In this document: positions 13,059 through 24,600 of the stretch, piece by piece
How the letters are laid out: each line of letters starts with the position of its first letter
Position numbering within the stretch: position 1 is the first letter of the stretch
From: Rhypophila decipiens
Taxonomy: Eukaryota; Ascomycota; Sordariomycetes; Sordariales; Naviculisporaceae
Assembly: GCA_033297075.1 (NCBI GenBank)
Contig: MU858157.1
Coordinates: 59,589-123,588 of the forward strand
Reading direction: 5' to 3'
DNA length: 64,000 bases
Translations under genes and position numbers: made by a program
Notes under the pieces: model-generated
What the model was told of the DNA's origin: nothing
The model's input: only the letters and a program-made list of their open reading frames with translations
Databases searched by the model: none

Positions 13059-14027
13059 CGATTCGAGGCTACCGGCCAGTAAGAGAGCTGGGGAGAGAAC
13101 CCCACGTCTGAATGCCGTGTTACCTACTACGGCTTGTTCCCGCCCCTACCTCCCGCCGCTGTTCCGCTGCGAGTGCCCGGGTTGAGTGCTCGATGATCTA
13201 TGTGGCTGAGAGATCGGGATCCATACAACTAAAAGCTAGGAGAGTTCTAAGCGGCCGGTTAGATGATTCCAACGCCTTTGAGTAAGATATCAACACATTG
13301 GGGAAGGTACCATTAGGCTCTGACGGCCTTTTTTCTGGGGAGGAATACAAGGGGCAGCACGCGAGAGAAATAGTAGACGCAATACCTGGATCGGGTATCT
13401 ATATGAAGGGGCCGAATGCCCGAGTTCGGTCTTGATCTGTAAGGCGTACTCGTGGGCGTTACTCAACGAGTTGGTTTGTGGCTGTTGAAGGTGCAGCATC
13501 TACAATGGATCGGTCAAGTCTGGGGGCTGGGTGCTTGCTTCCTGCCCGCATTTGGCCGCTGCCGGCGACGGTGCCGGAGTGCCGCGATCTGACTGGCTCA
13601 ACCCACATCCGATGCATCGGAAGCCGATCACGTCACTTGGTTGGCAAAGCCCCCACTCCGCTTCGGAGCTGTCACTTCGGTTCCGCAGCGGCAATCTTGT
13701 CACTCTTGCTGAGACTCCTGACCGCAGAATCAGATGGTCACGGTGTGTATAGTCTCAACAAAAACACCCAAGTAAGCCATGGGTCAATATATCATTTATC
13801 ATCGAGCTCGAGCGTGGAAAAAAAATAGCCTTGGCCATTTATGACAATTTGTCAGCCTACTTGCTTCGTACTGAATGTCTTGCCTGCTTCTACTCTCATT
13901 TCCCTAACTTAAACGCCTTTGCCAGACTCCCTTCAGTTGATTACACCAAGTAACCTCGTCACGATTTGCCAGACTGCCAAATCGACTTCCATGCTCAACA
14001 CCACATGCCAATTCTGCTGCGACTTGT
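13059..14027. other. Intergenic, upstream of the MFS gene
   Basis: This holds the MFS promoter side and the 3' flank of the next gene on the same strand. Frames such as 13478-13828 (+) have no recognisable pattern, and I see no further gene. Confidence 0.55.
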
Positions 14028-15457
14028 CTAAAGCCCGAACCAACCTCCGGACCTCCAGCAGGCTGTGGCACTAGCAGAGTTCGTGATGGTCGTGTATTGG
14101 GTTTGGCTAGATTTTGTCAAGGTTAGTCATAGAGATCACGGGTACACGCATGGAGTCACATAGGATCATCTTACCCAACCCAGACAGTGCCCGTGAGATG
14201 TGTCGTCTGGTAGGCAAGGTTGGTTTGCGTCGTTGTCGTGGGGTTACCGCGGTTGACAGTGACAGTGGCAGCAGGGCCACCTCCGCCTCCGCACACAGTC
14301 GAGGGCGCCGGGGTACTATATTTTTCACCAACGTAAGTCATACTGACCAAGTAATAAAAGGAAGAAAGGTGGTTTCGTGGTGCTACCTACATCGTAGCCG
14401 TGACCGTGCGTAGAACTACAGAGAGCAAGTCAGTATGATGCTACAACCGCTGGTGCTGATGGGCTCTCACCTTGTTCGGTAACCGTCCTAGCAGGAATTG
14501 TGGTCCTGATGGTGCTAGTGACCGTGTATGTGGTTTGTGTGTATGTTGACGTGACAGCGGCAACCGCAGCCGTGGCCGCAACTTCTCGTTTCTTGTCTGT
14601 AGCCCGCTGGTTAGAGCCTTGAATCCTTTTGGTAGCTGGGCGGAGGGTCATTGGTATCTCACTCGTTGGTAGATGGCAAATAGCTGTTGCCGTTGCCGTT
14701 GTCGTCAAGTAGCTTGTCTTCTGTCCGTCTGTCACCGTTCTAAATATGGTGGACACAACGGTGACTGTAGGGCCTTGTGGGTAGACTGTTACCGTCCTCG
14801 TCCCTCCATTGCATGCCGCTGTTACCGTCGAGGGGACCAAGATGAGGGTCTGTGTCTGCTGGATGGTGGTTTGAACAGCTGCCCTGCGAGTTAGCTACAC
14901 GATGGGACGTCCCAAGGGGTGAAGGGGTCAAGCAATACTTTTAGCCCCGGCTGTAGTCGTGACCCCAATTACCACCGTCGGCGTGACCGTAACCCAGGTA
15001 GTCTGTGCCGCGCCCACTACAAGCTGGATGACGCGCTGGGTGGCGATCTGGTTGCCGGCTACGATAATCTTCCAGGTGCCCGAAAACATGGCAGAATAAG
15101 GGATGCCGCAAGTTGACGTGACCTGTTGTCCAGCTGGCTGCGTTTTAATAGCAGAGCAGGCATACTCGTTTCCATCCGGCGCCACGAGAACCGGGCTGAT
15201 CGTCTCCTGGCTACATCCTGTCCAGTTGTCAGCAGGGCCACTAGCAACGAATACCTGGCCATCGGCCCCGGGGACGCGGATGGCAGCATACCTTGGAAGA
15301 CAGTGATGAAACTGAAGTACTGGTTCGAAGTCGAATCTATACTATAGGTGCCTTGATTCTGATAGTCAACTCCATAAGAAGTGCATTGTGACTGGGCGGC
15401 AACTCCCACTGTGAGGAGCGCCAGGAGAAGAGAGAGATATCTGTAGACAAGCTCCAT
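14028..15457 (-). CDS. Secreted Thr/Val-rich protein of unknown function
   Basis: Predicted extracellular or wall protein of about 352 residues. Seven exons are proposed: 15457-15292, 15217-14939, 14878-14663, 14596-14471, 14415-14391, 14342-14175 and 14106-14028; they join in one frame. Residues 1-21 are a signal peptide (MELVYRYLSLLLALLTVGVAA). An N-terminal domain (about 22-140) carries spaced Cys and the motifs FSFITVFQGC and VLVAPDGNEYACS; I recall similar domains in other fungal secreted proteins (perhaps the DUF7908 type), but this is from memory. The rest is a Thr/Val-rich mucin-like stalk (TVTVYPQGPTVTV, TYTQTTYTVTSTI) with a GGGGG turn and a short C-end. I see no clear GPI signal. 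Intron 3 (14597-14662) is 66 nt and in frame, so retention would also give protein. A TAA at 14171 would end the frame early unless the last intron (GTAAGA...ctaac...CTAG) is spliced. Role unknown. Confidence 0.72.
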
Positions 15458-17356
15458 TCTGATTCAGGACACAGAGACGAGGGTGAGAGAGACTGGGGAG
15501 AAGTCAACAACAGGCGCTTGCGAGACCAGGGCGACAGGACGGGCATTATAACGTTCAGTCTCCCCCCGGGCGAATCTGGTCTGGAATCAGATTGGCACAG
15601 AATGACGGGATCATAAATTGAGTAGCCTCCAAGCCCACAGCGGAATAACGGTAGGTATCCGGACGGCAATATCGAGGATGACGGCGATAGGTGGGCATAG
15701 GAGTGCCAGATACCCGGTGACGGGCGTGGAGCTAGCTGAGGAGCCACATCGTCAAGCTCTCAAGGACTTGGAAGCAATTCAGCCTGCAGATATATTGGTC
15801 CCAGCTACCAGAATGCCTGCAGTCTCGATATAGAGACGGTACCTGCTCCTCCCTAGCGAGTGGACAACTCGGAGGTGAACCATCGATCCCATCAGTGTTG
15901 CTCCGTGGCATCCTGGGCGAAATCATAGAGTCAGGAACAGGTGGAGCTAGAGTAGTGGTCGAGCTTGATTATCAGCGGTCATGGGCTGAGACCTGCTTTG
16001 GGGGTAGTGATGTGAAGGATGAGAAACCATGATGGGAGGGGGCAATATATCCCGATTAGCAGTGGCCCTTGGGTCCAGTTGATTAATGGTACCTGCGGCT
16101 GCAACCGAGCGAACCGCGTTCGTTACCTTCATTGCGTTCGCTGTGCTGGTCGTGCTCCAGAGTGTCCTGGTGCTAGATTCCCAGTTCCAATCGATACAGT
16201 AGTAGACCGAAGACCCGGCAGAAGGGTCCAGCCCAACGAGCCAAAGGGAAAAGAATGGGCGGGAGAATTCTGCCTATATCATTGCCCAGCAAGGAACAGC
16301 AGCCGTCTAACCAATGGCCCTCCCCTATCTCCTCTTTGGCCCGAAATCGCGCCACGCAGGATACGCGAGACCAGATAAGGAAAATGGAGAGCCTCAGGTC
16401 GTTAAATCCCCGAAAACCTCTAGAAGAACATTTGCTGGGGCAACGAACTGAGTGGGCTACACACGGCCCCCTATATTTGCAGAGTCAACAGTCTTGCTCC
16501 TCGCCTTCGCCTGGAAGGAAAAGAAACGAGATAGGTAAGATGACTGAATACAGGGGCGTCGTCGGTCTGTGACGGAGAGAATAAGAGATGCCGTTCAACT
16601 AGTTACACCCACCCACAAGAGGCGAGAGACTGCGGGATCTGCCGTATCATCAACCGAAGCCGCTAGAGCATGTTGATGTCAATAAACATTGGGACTTTTG
16701 AAGTGGTATTTTTATAAATTACCGGTACAGCTGCACACCTTTTGCGGAGGAGTGGCTTGACGGGTGCTTCAGTCGGGTGCTTCAGTCGGGTCTGAGGAAT
16801 GGCCTCAGTCGAGCATGCCGCCCGCAGTTTGCCCACTCGCTCTCCCGGGTTGAATCTATGAGTGCAGGGGAAAGCGGCCAAGGGAAAAGATGTGATCGTT
16901 CAAAGTCCCTTGCCGGACACAGGAAAGGAAGAGACGCCAAGGCTTGATATTGCTGGTCCACAGGTCGGTTCGAAAAGTAATATGGAAATCTTGAGTTTCT
17001 TGCCGGGACCTGGTTTTGCTGTCACTTGAAAGGGCAACCTGTTCGGGGAACCGCCATGTACCGGGTACTTGAGGGACTTCATCAGACCATAAGCGTTCGC
17101 TGGGCGAGGAAAAGAACGTGTCCATTTGAGGGCTATAAAGAGTTCATTAGCTCTTCCTTGTCGAGACGTTGACCGGCAACATTTGTACAGGACAAATCGC
17201 TCCAGAATACAAGTCAAGCTCACGCTGAATTAGTGCGGGAAACTGCGGAGCCACTTCGATTATTTGTACAATGGTGGGACCCTGCTGTAACCGTAATTTA
17301 CCCAAACACTATCCGTACTGTACAACTTAACCGGGGACCCTCCACCAAGAGGAACT

Positions 17357-17362
17357 TGATAA
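17357..17362 (+). promoter_or_regulatory. HGATAR (AreA/NIT2-type) site 1
   Basis: TGATAA lies about 490 bases upstream of the proposed lyase start. It matches the HGATAR consensus of the nitrogen regulator AreA/NIT2. By itself it is a weak signal; it counts as one of three. Confidence 0.4.
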
Positions 17363-17486
17363 TAAAACTCTCATGAACCATCTGACCTCCAATGGAGCTC
17401 GGTGCAAACTATGAACTCCTGCGACAAGCAGCGATGTAACGAACGCTAAAAATAGGAATGTTTTTACGTACTGCGATTATTGTTCA

Positions 17487-17492
17487 AGATAA
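17487..17492 (+). promoter_or_regulatory. HGATAR (AreA/NIT2-type) site 2
   Basis: AGATAA lies about 360 bases upstream of the proposed lyase start, again matching the HGATAR consensus. Confidence 0.4.
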
Positions 17493-17599
17493 TAACCATA
17501 AACGCTCTTTCCAAAACTGTAAAACGTATCTCTGAATTGGGTCTGTCTACGGATACTCAGGTATCATTACTTAGAGCAAGCTGGTGAAAGCAGTTGCTG

Positions 17600-17605
17600 T
17601 TATCG
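17600..17605 (-). promoter_or_regulatory. HGATAR (AreA/NIT2-type) site 3
   Basis: TTATCG on the + strand reads CGATAA on the other strand and lies about 250 bases upstream of the proposed lyase start. It falls in the N-terminal extension of the open frame, which fits that part being promoter or leader and not coding sequence. Confidence 0.4.
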
Positions 17606-17851
17606 TCGAGCCGTAGGGGAGGTAAATACGATCGCGGTGCAACCTGCCGGATCTCCGAGGCACTATTAAAATCTCAAGCGTGTCCAAAATCCGGTACGAT
17701 ACTGCCGTCCGTCTCTTCGCTTGTACAACGGTGCGGACCATTCTCAAGCTTCACCCCTCCTCGCAACCCACTTCCCCCAACACCCACCATCGAGCACCGA
17801 CGGATACAGTCGGGGACTTTAATTTATCCAGATGCACATCAAGATCCAGCC

Positions 17852-18736
17852 ATGTCGAACCATTTGACCATGCCGCTTGACGGTCGTGCACTCATCTTCG
17901 ATGCTCTCCCTCTTGATCGGGAGTCCTTTGCACCGTTCGGCGACGTCATCCAGAATCCGCAGCCACAACTCCATCCATCCGTTGCCAGCCATCGAGACAG
18001 CAGCGAGCTTCCATTCCAAGGTCTTGTTGCAAACCAGGGCTCGGCCATAAAATATCAGCATGTATCCCGAATGATAAATCTCTACGACCAGGCACCTAGT
18101 GGCCGTCCTGGGATCGCTGTGATGAACATGTTTGTGTGCGCAGCTCGCCAGCTGGTCCGGTCCTCGGAGCTTGGCCAGCTTAGCCCGGGCCGGGACCGGG
18201 AGCAAAGACCGGCCGGAGCAGATGAGCCGCGTACCATATCGCGAAATGACCAAGATCTCTTCTTTCCTGTCTCTGTCCTCGAGCGTCACCCATACACCAC
18301 CCAAACGTTTACTCCTCTCACTGCCGACCCCGACAAGCGGTTCTTGGTCATTGTCGCACCTTCTCTTCCCCCGAGCCCGGCAGACCAATCGTTGCCTGTT
18401 CCCAACACAAAGCCGACGAGTTGGGCAGAGACCCGACCGCTTCCAGGCCGAGGACTGCCGGATCTGAGTCGTCTCCGGGCGTTCCTGGCTACGTCGGAAC
18501 AGGCCGTGACCTATGGTGCCGGGACTTGGCATGCGCCCATGGTAGCCCTGGGCCCGGCCGACACGGCGCTTGACTTTCTTGTTATCCAGTTCGCAAACGG
18601 GGAAGCAATTGAGGACTGCCAAGAGGTATATTTATCCTCTTCAGCTGCCCAACGAACTGGATCGAAAGATTTGCTGGCTCGGGGGAAAAGCATCATGGTC
18701 AGGTTGCCGGCGATAACCAAGCTTTCGAAGCTGTAA
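17852..18736 (+). CDS. Ureidoglycolate lyase (allantoin/purine catabolism)
   Basis: Ureidoglycolate lyase (EC 4.3.2.3 type, yeast Dal3, bacterial AllA family) splits ureidoglycolate into glyoxylate and urea, the last ureide step in using purines as nitrogen source. The 294-residue frame opens with the family motif ESFAPFGDVIQN (about residue 25) and has the cupin-like core segments NMFVCAARQL, VSVLERHPYTTQTFTPL, RFLVIVAP and the C-terminal VTYGAGTWHAPMVALG with its conserved Gly-Thr-Trp-His, then DFLVIQFANG. Fungal members are longer than the about 160-residue bacterial ones because of Pro/Ser-rich inserts, seen here around residues 105-135 and 175-205. The open frame extends back to 17594 (380 codons), but that part is Pro/Ser-rich and looks non-coding, so Met87 of the long frame was chosen. 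There are no introns. Three HGATAR motifs lie upstream, consistent with nitrogen control. Confidence 0.9.
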   Translation: MSNHLTMPLDGRALIFDALPLDRESFAPFGDVIQNPQPQLHPSVASHRDSSELPFQGLVANQGSAIKYQHVSRMINLYDQAPSGRPGIAVMNMFVCAARQLVRSSELGQLSPGRDREQRPAGADEPRTISRNDQDLFFPVSVLERHPYTTQTFTPLTADPDKRFLVIVAPSLPPSPADQSLPVPNTKPTSWAETRPLPGRGLPDLSRLRAFLATSEQAVTYGAGTWHAPMVALGPADTALDFLVIQFANGEAIEDCQEVYLSSSAAQRTGSKDLLARGKSIMVRLPAITKLSKL

Positions 18737-19403
18737 GGACTTTCCAAAGCATTGGCTCAAGAATATCAAGGTCAACGAAATCTAGATCAACCCCCAGCAC
18801 AAAGGATTATATTCATCTCCCTGACATTTGAACTCGTTGTGGTCTTCAGTCGCTATTGCAGTCATTCAGATACCATAAGCATATTTACTTCAGCCCGGCA
18901 TGGATATTTGCTGGACGTTTTGATATATAGCTAGGAGGCGGATTCCGAACCCTGTATTTTAGTTATTCCCAGTTCAGTTTACTCCATCATCAACATATAA
19001 TACGGGCAGTTGCCAATCCGTCCATTCTCTAAGACCACAGTGTATTGCTTTGTAATGTATCTCGTACTGCATACTGTATCGGATACACGCCGAGGACCCA
19101 TCAACCCCTGAGAGGCTGGCCTGTCAGACCGAAGCCTGCCGCCCCGTGGCACCGGGTTCAATGGGGGATGCACACCGACTGTTTGTTGATTCAATATGTT
19201 TATTTGAGCACTCCCACTCTTTCACATGCAGCAGTTTTCTCGCCTTCGAGTTTAGCAGTCAATATTACCTGAGTTCTCCGACCTGTCACTGTTCAAGCCC
19301 GGGCCGGTTCTGTTAAACCATTACTGTGGCTCAAGAAGGCAGGTGCCCGTGAGCAGCTACTTTTATAATCCGTTGATCACCGCGCCGGGCTTTATGAGCG
19401 AAG
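18737..19403. other. Intergenic between two + strand genes
   Basis: This spans the 3' flank of ureidoglycolate lyase and the upstream region of the 2H phosphoesterase. No gene is seen. Confidence 0.6.
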
Positions 19404-20460
19404 ATGACTCCCAATCTTGAGCCAGCAAAAGTGAAAAGTGACTCGGGGTACGTTTCTGGTCCAGAGGCCCAACCTGATGCCAATCCTTATGAGGCTCTCA
19501 TCAAGCGGGGCAACGACCAACCGGATCGAATTCAGGCCATCTATGCCACACATCGCACCAACAGAAACGCCCAACAGAGGGAAAGATTTCTCGCTTCGGA
19601 TTACAGTGGTTTAGCTATTGACCCGGTTCTTCTCCGACTCGAGAATCCCGAGATCGAACCCGGATTTAAAGACACTAGAAACTGCCTCGTCTTCTGGGCA
19701 AGACCGCCGGATCATGTCGTCAAGCTTGCATGCCATCTGCAGCATCTCTTGAAGACAGCTGCACCAGGTATATGCTTGAAACTAGCCTCAGAGTCACGAT
19801 ATGTTTTTCTGGGTGTGCTCGCTAACCATGGGTATGCTCTACCTAGATCTATGGCTCATGCCTGCGCACCGGATGCATATGACCACCCTGGAAGTGACTC
19901 ACTCACGCACTCCCGATGAGATATCTGATTTGGTGTCGAGAATTAGACCCGCGATCCCCGCTCTCACCAATATTACATATACGCATCGGTCTCGTCTTGT
20001 CAAACCAATGATTTCTTACGATCTTTCTGCTGTTGCCGTCTCGTTCCTGCCTGCTGCCGGGGAGAGGGTCCTGTCTCCCACCCTGCGAGCACGTCGGCAT
20101 GGTGAACATGTCTCAGCTACCCCGGGGGACGGGTATACATACCATCACCTCCGGCGAGATGTTTATGACTTGCTTGAGACGACCGGCGTAGAGGTGGATT
20201 CACGATACGTCTTGCCCAGTGCGCACATCACCCTCGCAAGGTATTTAACGCCAAGGGACCACGATACCCCCGAGAAGCGTGCAGCCTGGATCCGCACCAT
20301 CGAGGAAATCAACAAGTGGCTCGAGACGGAGGTATGGTATAATGACCACGGAGAATTTATTGGAGAGTGGATGGTCGGTCAAGAAAGAGGGCTTGATGCC
20401 AGAAGCGGCACCCTTTGGTACGGGGGAGGTCGTACCCTGATGGGAGGAGAAGGCTTCTGA
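19404..20460 (+). CDS. 2H phosphoesterase family protein (RNA ligase/cyclic phosphodiesterase-like)
   Basis: Member of the 2H phosphoesterase superfamily, whose enzymes act on 2',3'-cyclic or 2'-5' phosphodiester bonds in RNA or nucleotides. Two exons are proposed: 19404-19767 and 19847-20460, with GTATAT...gctaac...CCTAG; the joint codon makes Asp122 and the product has 325 residues. The two catalytic H-x-T motifs are present: HMT at His132 (in RMHMTTLEVTHS) and HIT at His248 (in PSAHITLARYL), 116 residues apart. The N-terminal 60 residues are polar and likely unstructured; the segment NCLVFWARPPDHV before the intron should be the first core strand. There is no signal peptide. The exact substrate is unknown: many filamentous fungi carry this type without a studied role. 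Confidence 0.85.
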
Positions 20461-21658
20461 TACTGGGAATATCAATATTCTGTAGGTAATGATGGTTTAT
20501 GTCGCCATGAGCTGGAAAAGGACAATTCAAAGTGCCTCTGGGACAGGTCAATGGAATTAATAGGATTGTGGAAGCAGACGGATGTAAAGCCATATGCAAG
20601 TGCTTTGAAGGGGGTAATTACTTTGTTTACGGTATTTGTATCTTTGGCTCCCCGGGCGCCTCGGTCCAGTCCCAGTCGCACGACAGAGAGCGTTTACCTT
20701 ACACTTTGAAACAAATGCAAGCTGGTGCTTGTTTTTTGCAGAGTGTAGCTTTGCTTCTTGCACAAATGTCTGATCCTTTCCAGTGATGCGTAGTTCTTTA
20801 TGGCATGATGTGGAATTGATCTTACAGCCAAGTGTGAAGGAAAGGAGGACGGCGTGGAATTGAAATACCGGGGGCGGATACAGGAAGGTACCCAAACCCG
20901 CAGCGGCGGGCGACGGTGCCAAAACTCCGCGGCCCACACCCACAAGGCCTAACAAGGCTAGCAGCAACTATCCCGGTCCAACTGTCAAGCCCAAGCCCAC
21001 TACACCGTTCAGAGCACATTCCCCCGCGCACCTCGTCCGAAGTTGGAATTGATCGATTGCGACGACCGTAGCGACCCTGCACTTGGGCTGACCAACAGCA
21101 CAACATTTATTACCTGTGTTATTGCATGCTCTTCGTTAGTCGAATCCTTCTAATACGTGAACGTTGATGCCGGGAGGAGTCAAGTATCTTGAGGTTAACA
21201 CCGTTTTCCTTCTTCCACGGTTGGCAGTTTTCTAGGATATCCTTGCCCCTTTCCCCGGCTTGTCGACACAGCAAATCTTTTGATTTCTCCTCGCAGGGAG
21301 CGGCGCCAGGAAGCAGCAAACTCGGCGATTTCGCGATTCCCCCGCCTCTAATCCGCCATTCTATCAGCGCGTACTTTCGCTTTCATCCGAAATTTCAACC
21401 TTCGATATCAGCTGAATTGCATACCTCCTTTTGACTCGGTCTTGGACACTTGCTATGGTGGCATCGTGGAGAGCGTTCCCAGGACCCCGGATCACCTCGC
21501 GGGACCTTGGTTCGTGACAGAGGGAGCAGAGAAAAAAATAAAGATCAAAAGCAAGACAGACAGGACCAGCCGGGAAGACACGAGAGAAAGTGGTATCACA
21601 ACCTACAGGCGCATATGTCGCCTGACCTTGGGGCGCCTCTATCGGACTCTGCGCAGCT
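20461..21658. other. Intergenic, upstream of the RasGAP gene
   Basis: About 1.2 kb, probably the long leader and promoter of the RasGAP gene. Short frames around 21442-21714 could be upstream open frames. One of them (in the frame holding MSPDLGAPLSDSAQ at 21615) might instead be a first coding exon, but no clear donor follows. Nothing else is seen. Confidence 0.5.
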
Positions 21659-24600
21659 GTGATTCTGCGGCCCAGCTTGCCTTGGATGAGACCCGTCCAG
21701 AGATTGGCTAGCATGCTGCCCGCAGAAATGGGCGAAAGAGCTCCGGGTTCCCTGGGAGGTGCGCCTCACGGTGGTAGTGGTACAATTGGCCCGTCAGAGC
21801 GGTCAGCGCAGACATCAATGCTGCCTCCGGTCGCCGAAGTTCCATCGTCGCATGGCATGGAAAGACTGTCCACCAGTAACCTCCGCTCCTCCCATCGGGC
21901 TGGTAATATCAACACGCAGCAGAGCACCATGAGGGTCGTAACACCTGAGCCCTCTGATGTTTCAGTCGACGCCCTGGAACGAAATAGTGGTGCTGTTGCA
22001 CAGATGCCCCGCGGCTTTGGATCAAGGTCACCACAAACTTCCCCACGGTCATTGGGCTCCTCTGGCCCTCCCCCATTGCCTGCCAGGCGTCAAGGGCTGG
22101 TCTTCAACAACAATACGTTTTCCGGACCTTTCGACAGCAGTGCTTCGTCGAGCCAACCACCTCCGCGGCAGCCGTCCTTCCGGCCACGAACACACACCAT
22201 GGATGGCGCCTTTCGCCAGCAGCTCGCCCCTGCTATCGAGACTCGGAATCGGGTGGGCTCGTTCTCGTCGTCCGGGTCTCTTTCCGTTACCGATGACCTG
22301 AGGCTTCCGCCGCTGCAGCAACCCTTCGAGTCGTATCGGCCTCCAGATTTGCACGTATCGACGGGCGTCCCGGCATCGAGAGACAGAAAGCCCTCGGCCA
22401 GAAGTCGCTTGACGAAACGGCCTTCCTCCAGGCCTTCTTCGCCCCTATCCTCGCCTCCGCCCTCGGTCGATTCGTTGCCGCTTCCCATTCCAACAAATGA
22501 TGCGAACAGGGTGCTTCTGCTCATGAAAAATCTGTGTGGGAGAATGAGGGGAGAGGTCGAATATCAGCGAGATGCCGGCGGACCGTGGCGGAGCGGCATA
22601 TGTTATATCGAGGAGGACAGGGGCAGCTTGATGTTTGACTCTGGTGAGAATGGGCCGTTCCACACGCCCCTGATTTCCGACCTCCGGGGGTGCAGGGTTC
22701 TTCCAACGAGCTGGTCCGGACAGGATCAGAGATGCCTGGAGATAACCGCCTCACACGCAAGCACAGCAATTCTGCTACGCCCATTGGTGTCGGCAGAGTT
22801 GGACCTGTGGCTCGCAGCGTTGCTATGCTGGCAGCAACTACGGCCGTCTGGAGCAAAGTCGCCATCAATGCGTCTTGGAAATGGCCCTTCCTCGGCACGG
22901 CCGGAAATCCGACACCGTACATCGACCTCGGGCCTCCGTGAAGGCTCCATCATAAAAGTCGGCAAGGTCCTGTTGTGGGACAAGGGTGCTGCGACGTCTC
23001 CAAGAGCCATTGTCAAGCGTCCGTCAACCCGTGATCTACGATCATCGCAAACTTCGTGGAGGAAGGTGTCTTGCATACTCCAAGACAACGGAGAGTTTAA
23101 GCTCATGACTGAGAACGACGTGAGTGTATTGTCTGTTATCGAATTGTCGCAGCTTGCGAGATCTGCCGTCCAACAACTCGACAAATCCGTGCTGGACGAA
23201 GACCACTGTCTTGCCATCTTCCCAATCTACGCCTCCACGTCCACACAACTGTCCATTTTCAGACCCGTTTACATATCACTCGAATCAAGGGTATTATTCG
23301 AGGTCTGGTTTGTTTTGCTGCGCGCCTTTACCATTCCCGACATCTACGCCATTCACCCCGCGAATGGAGGCCAGGTGTACGAAGTGACAAATTTGAACGA
23401 AGAGCCTGTCGGAGAGGCCTTTAGAATCGAGAAGACAATCGTCGTGAGGATTACCGAAGCAAAGATCAAGAGCCGGACGTTGATCGCTGATGGAGGCTCT
23501 GTGGACCGGTACGGCAGAGGCAGTGGTCACCAGGACTCTGCGATCGGAAACTACCTTGCTGAAATCATTCTTGACGGCGAGGTCCGCGCGAGAACAACGA
23601 CCAAGATGGACACCAAGAATCCCTTCTGGAGGGAAGACGCAGTCTTCTCGGACCTCCCCGCGACCCTTCCCTACTTGTCCATCCTTCTCAAAAAGGTCGA
23701 GCCCAACTCCGAAGGCTTTAGCCACCAACTCCAGGCCACTCTTGGGCTGCCTAAAACTGGCAACTTCACTGAGGTCGTTTGCGGATCCGTTGATATTCCC
23801 CTACACCAGCTTGACCGAGGAAAGGATCATGAGCAGTGGCTTCAGATCTATGATGACAAACAAATATCCATCGGTACCATGTTTGTCAAGGTCCACCATG
23901 AAGAAATTGTTGTCCTTTTCCAAAAGAATTATTTGCCTCTTTCTGTGCTCTTGCACCGCTTCAGCTCCGGGCTGACGGCTCAGATAACACACGCGCTGCC
24001 AGGAAGCCTTCGTCGGCTTGCCGAGATTTTCCTCAATATCTTCCAGGTTTCCAATTCAACCGCTGACTGGTTGATGAATATGGTGGAAGAAGAGATTGAC
24101 GGTATCGGCAACCAGGCAGTCATGAAGAAGCCGCCGCGCTTCAGCCAGAGACTCAGGTCTAATGAATCAGTCGAGTCAACGAGCGACAGGGAGCAGATTG
24201 TTCGTGATATGGGCAAATCGCTCCAGGGAGAGGCGAACTTGCTCTTCAGAGGAAATTCCCTCCTAACTCAGGCTCTGGAATTCCACATGCGACGGTTGGG
24301 CAAGGAGTACTTGGAAGAAACCCTTGCCGACAAGATCAATGAGATCAACGAAATGGACCCCGATTGCGAAGTAGATCCCTCAAAGATACACCATGCGGAC
24401 GACATAGAGAAGCACTGGAACTTGCTCATCCAGCTGACTACCGAAATATGGGAATGTATATCCTCGTCAGCCGCCCGGTTACCTGCTGAGCTGCGGCAGA
24501 TTCTCAAGTACATCAGGGCCGTGGCCGAGGACCGCTACGGCGACTTTCTGCGCACCGTGTCATATACCTCGGTCTCGGGATTCCTCTTCCTCCGATTTCT

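Larger units (their letters stand above)
15458..17851. other. Intergenic, divergent upstream region
   Basis: This is the 2.4 kb between the secreted-protein gene (-) and the ureidoglycolate lyase gene (+). It contains a small tandem duplication around 16762-16795 (gggtgcttcagtc twice) and GATA-type sites near its right end. Frames such as 16019-16378 (+) look random. No gene is supported. Confidence 0.55.

Noticed and set aside
14171..14173. TAA as true end of the secreted protein
   Set aside because: The codon is within GTAAGA, a consensus donor; a CTAAC branch site and CTAG acceptor follow, and the next exon continues the Thr-rich pattern.
17594..17851. N-terminal 86 codons of the long lyase frame
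   Set aside because: Pro/Ser-rich with an internal GATA site and no resemblance to the family; treated as leader, though not excluded.
17819..18622. 267-codon - strand frame
   Set aside because: Antisense shadow of ureidoglycolate lyase.
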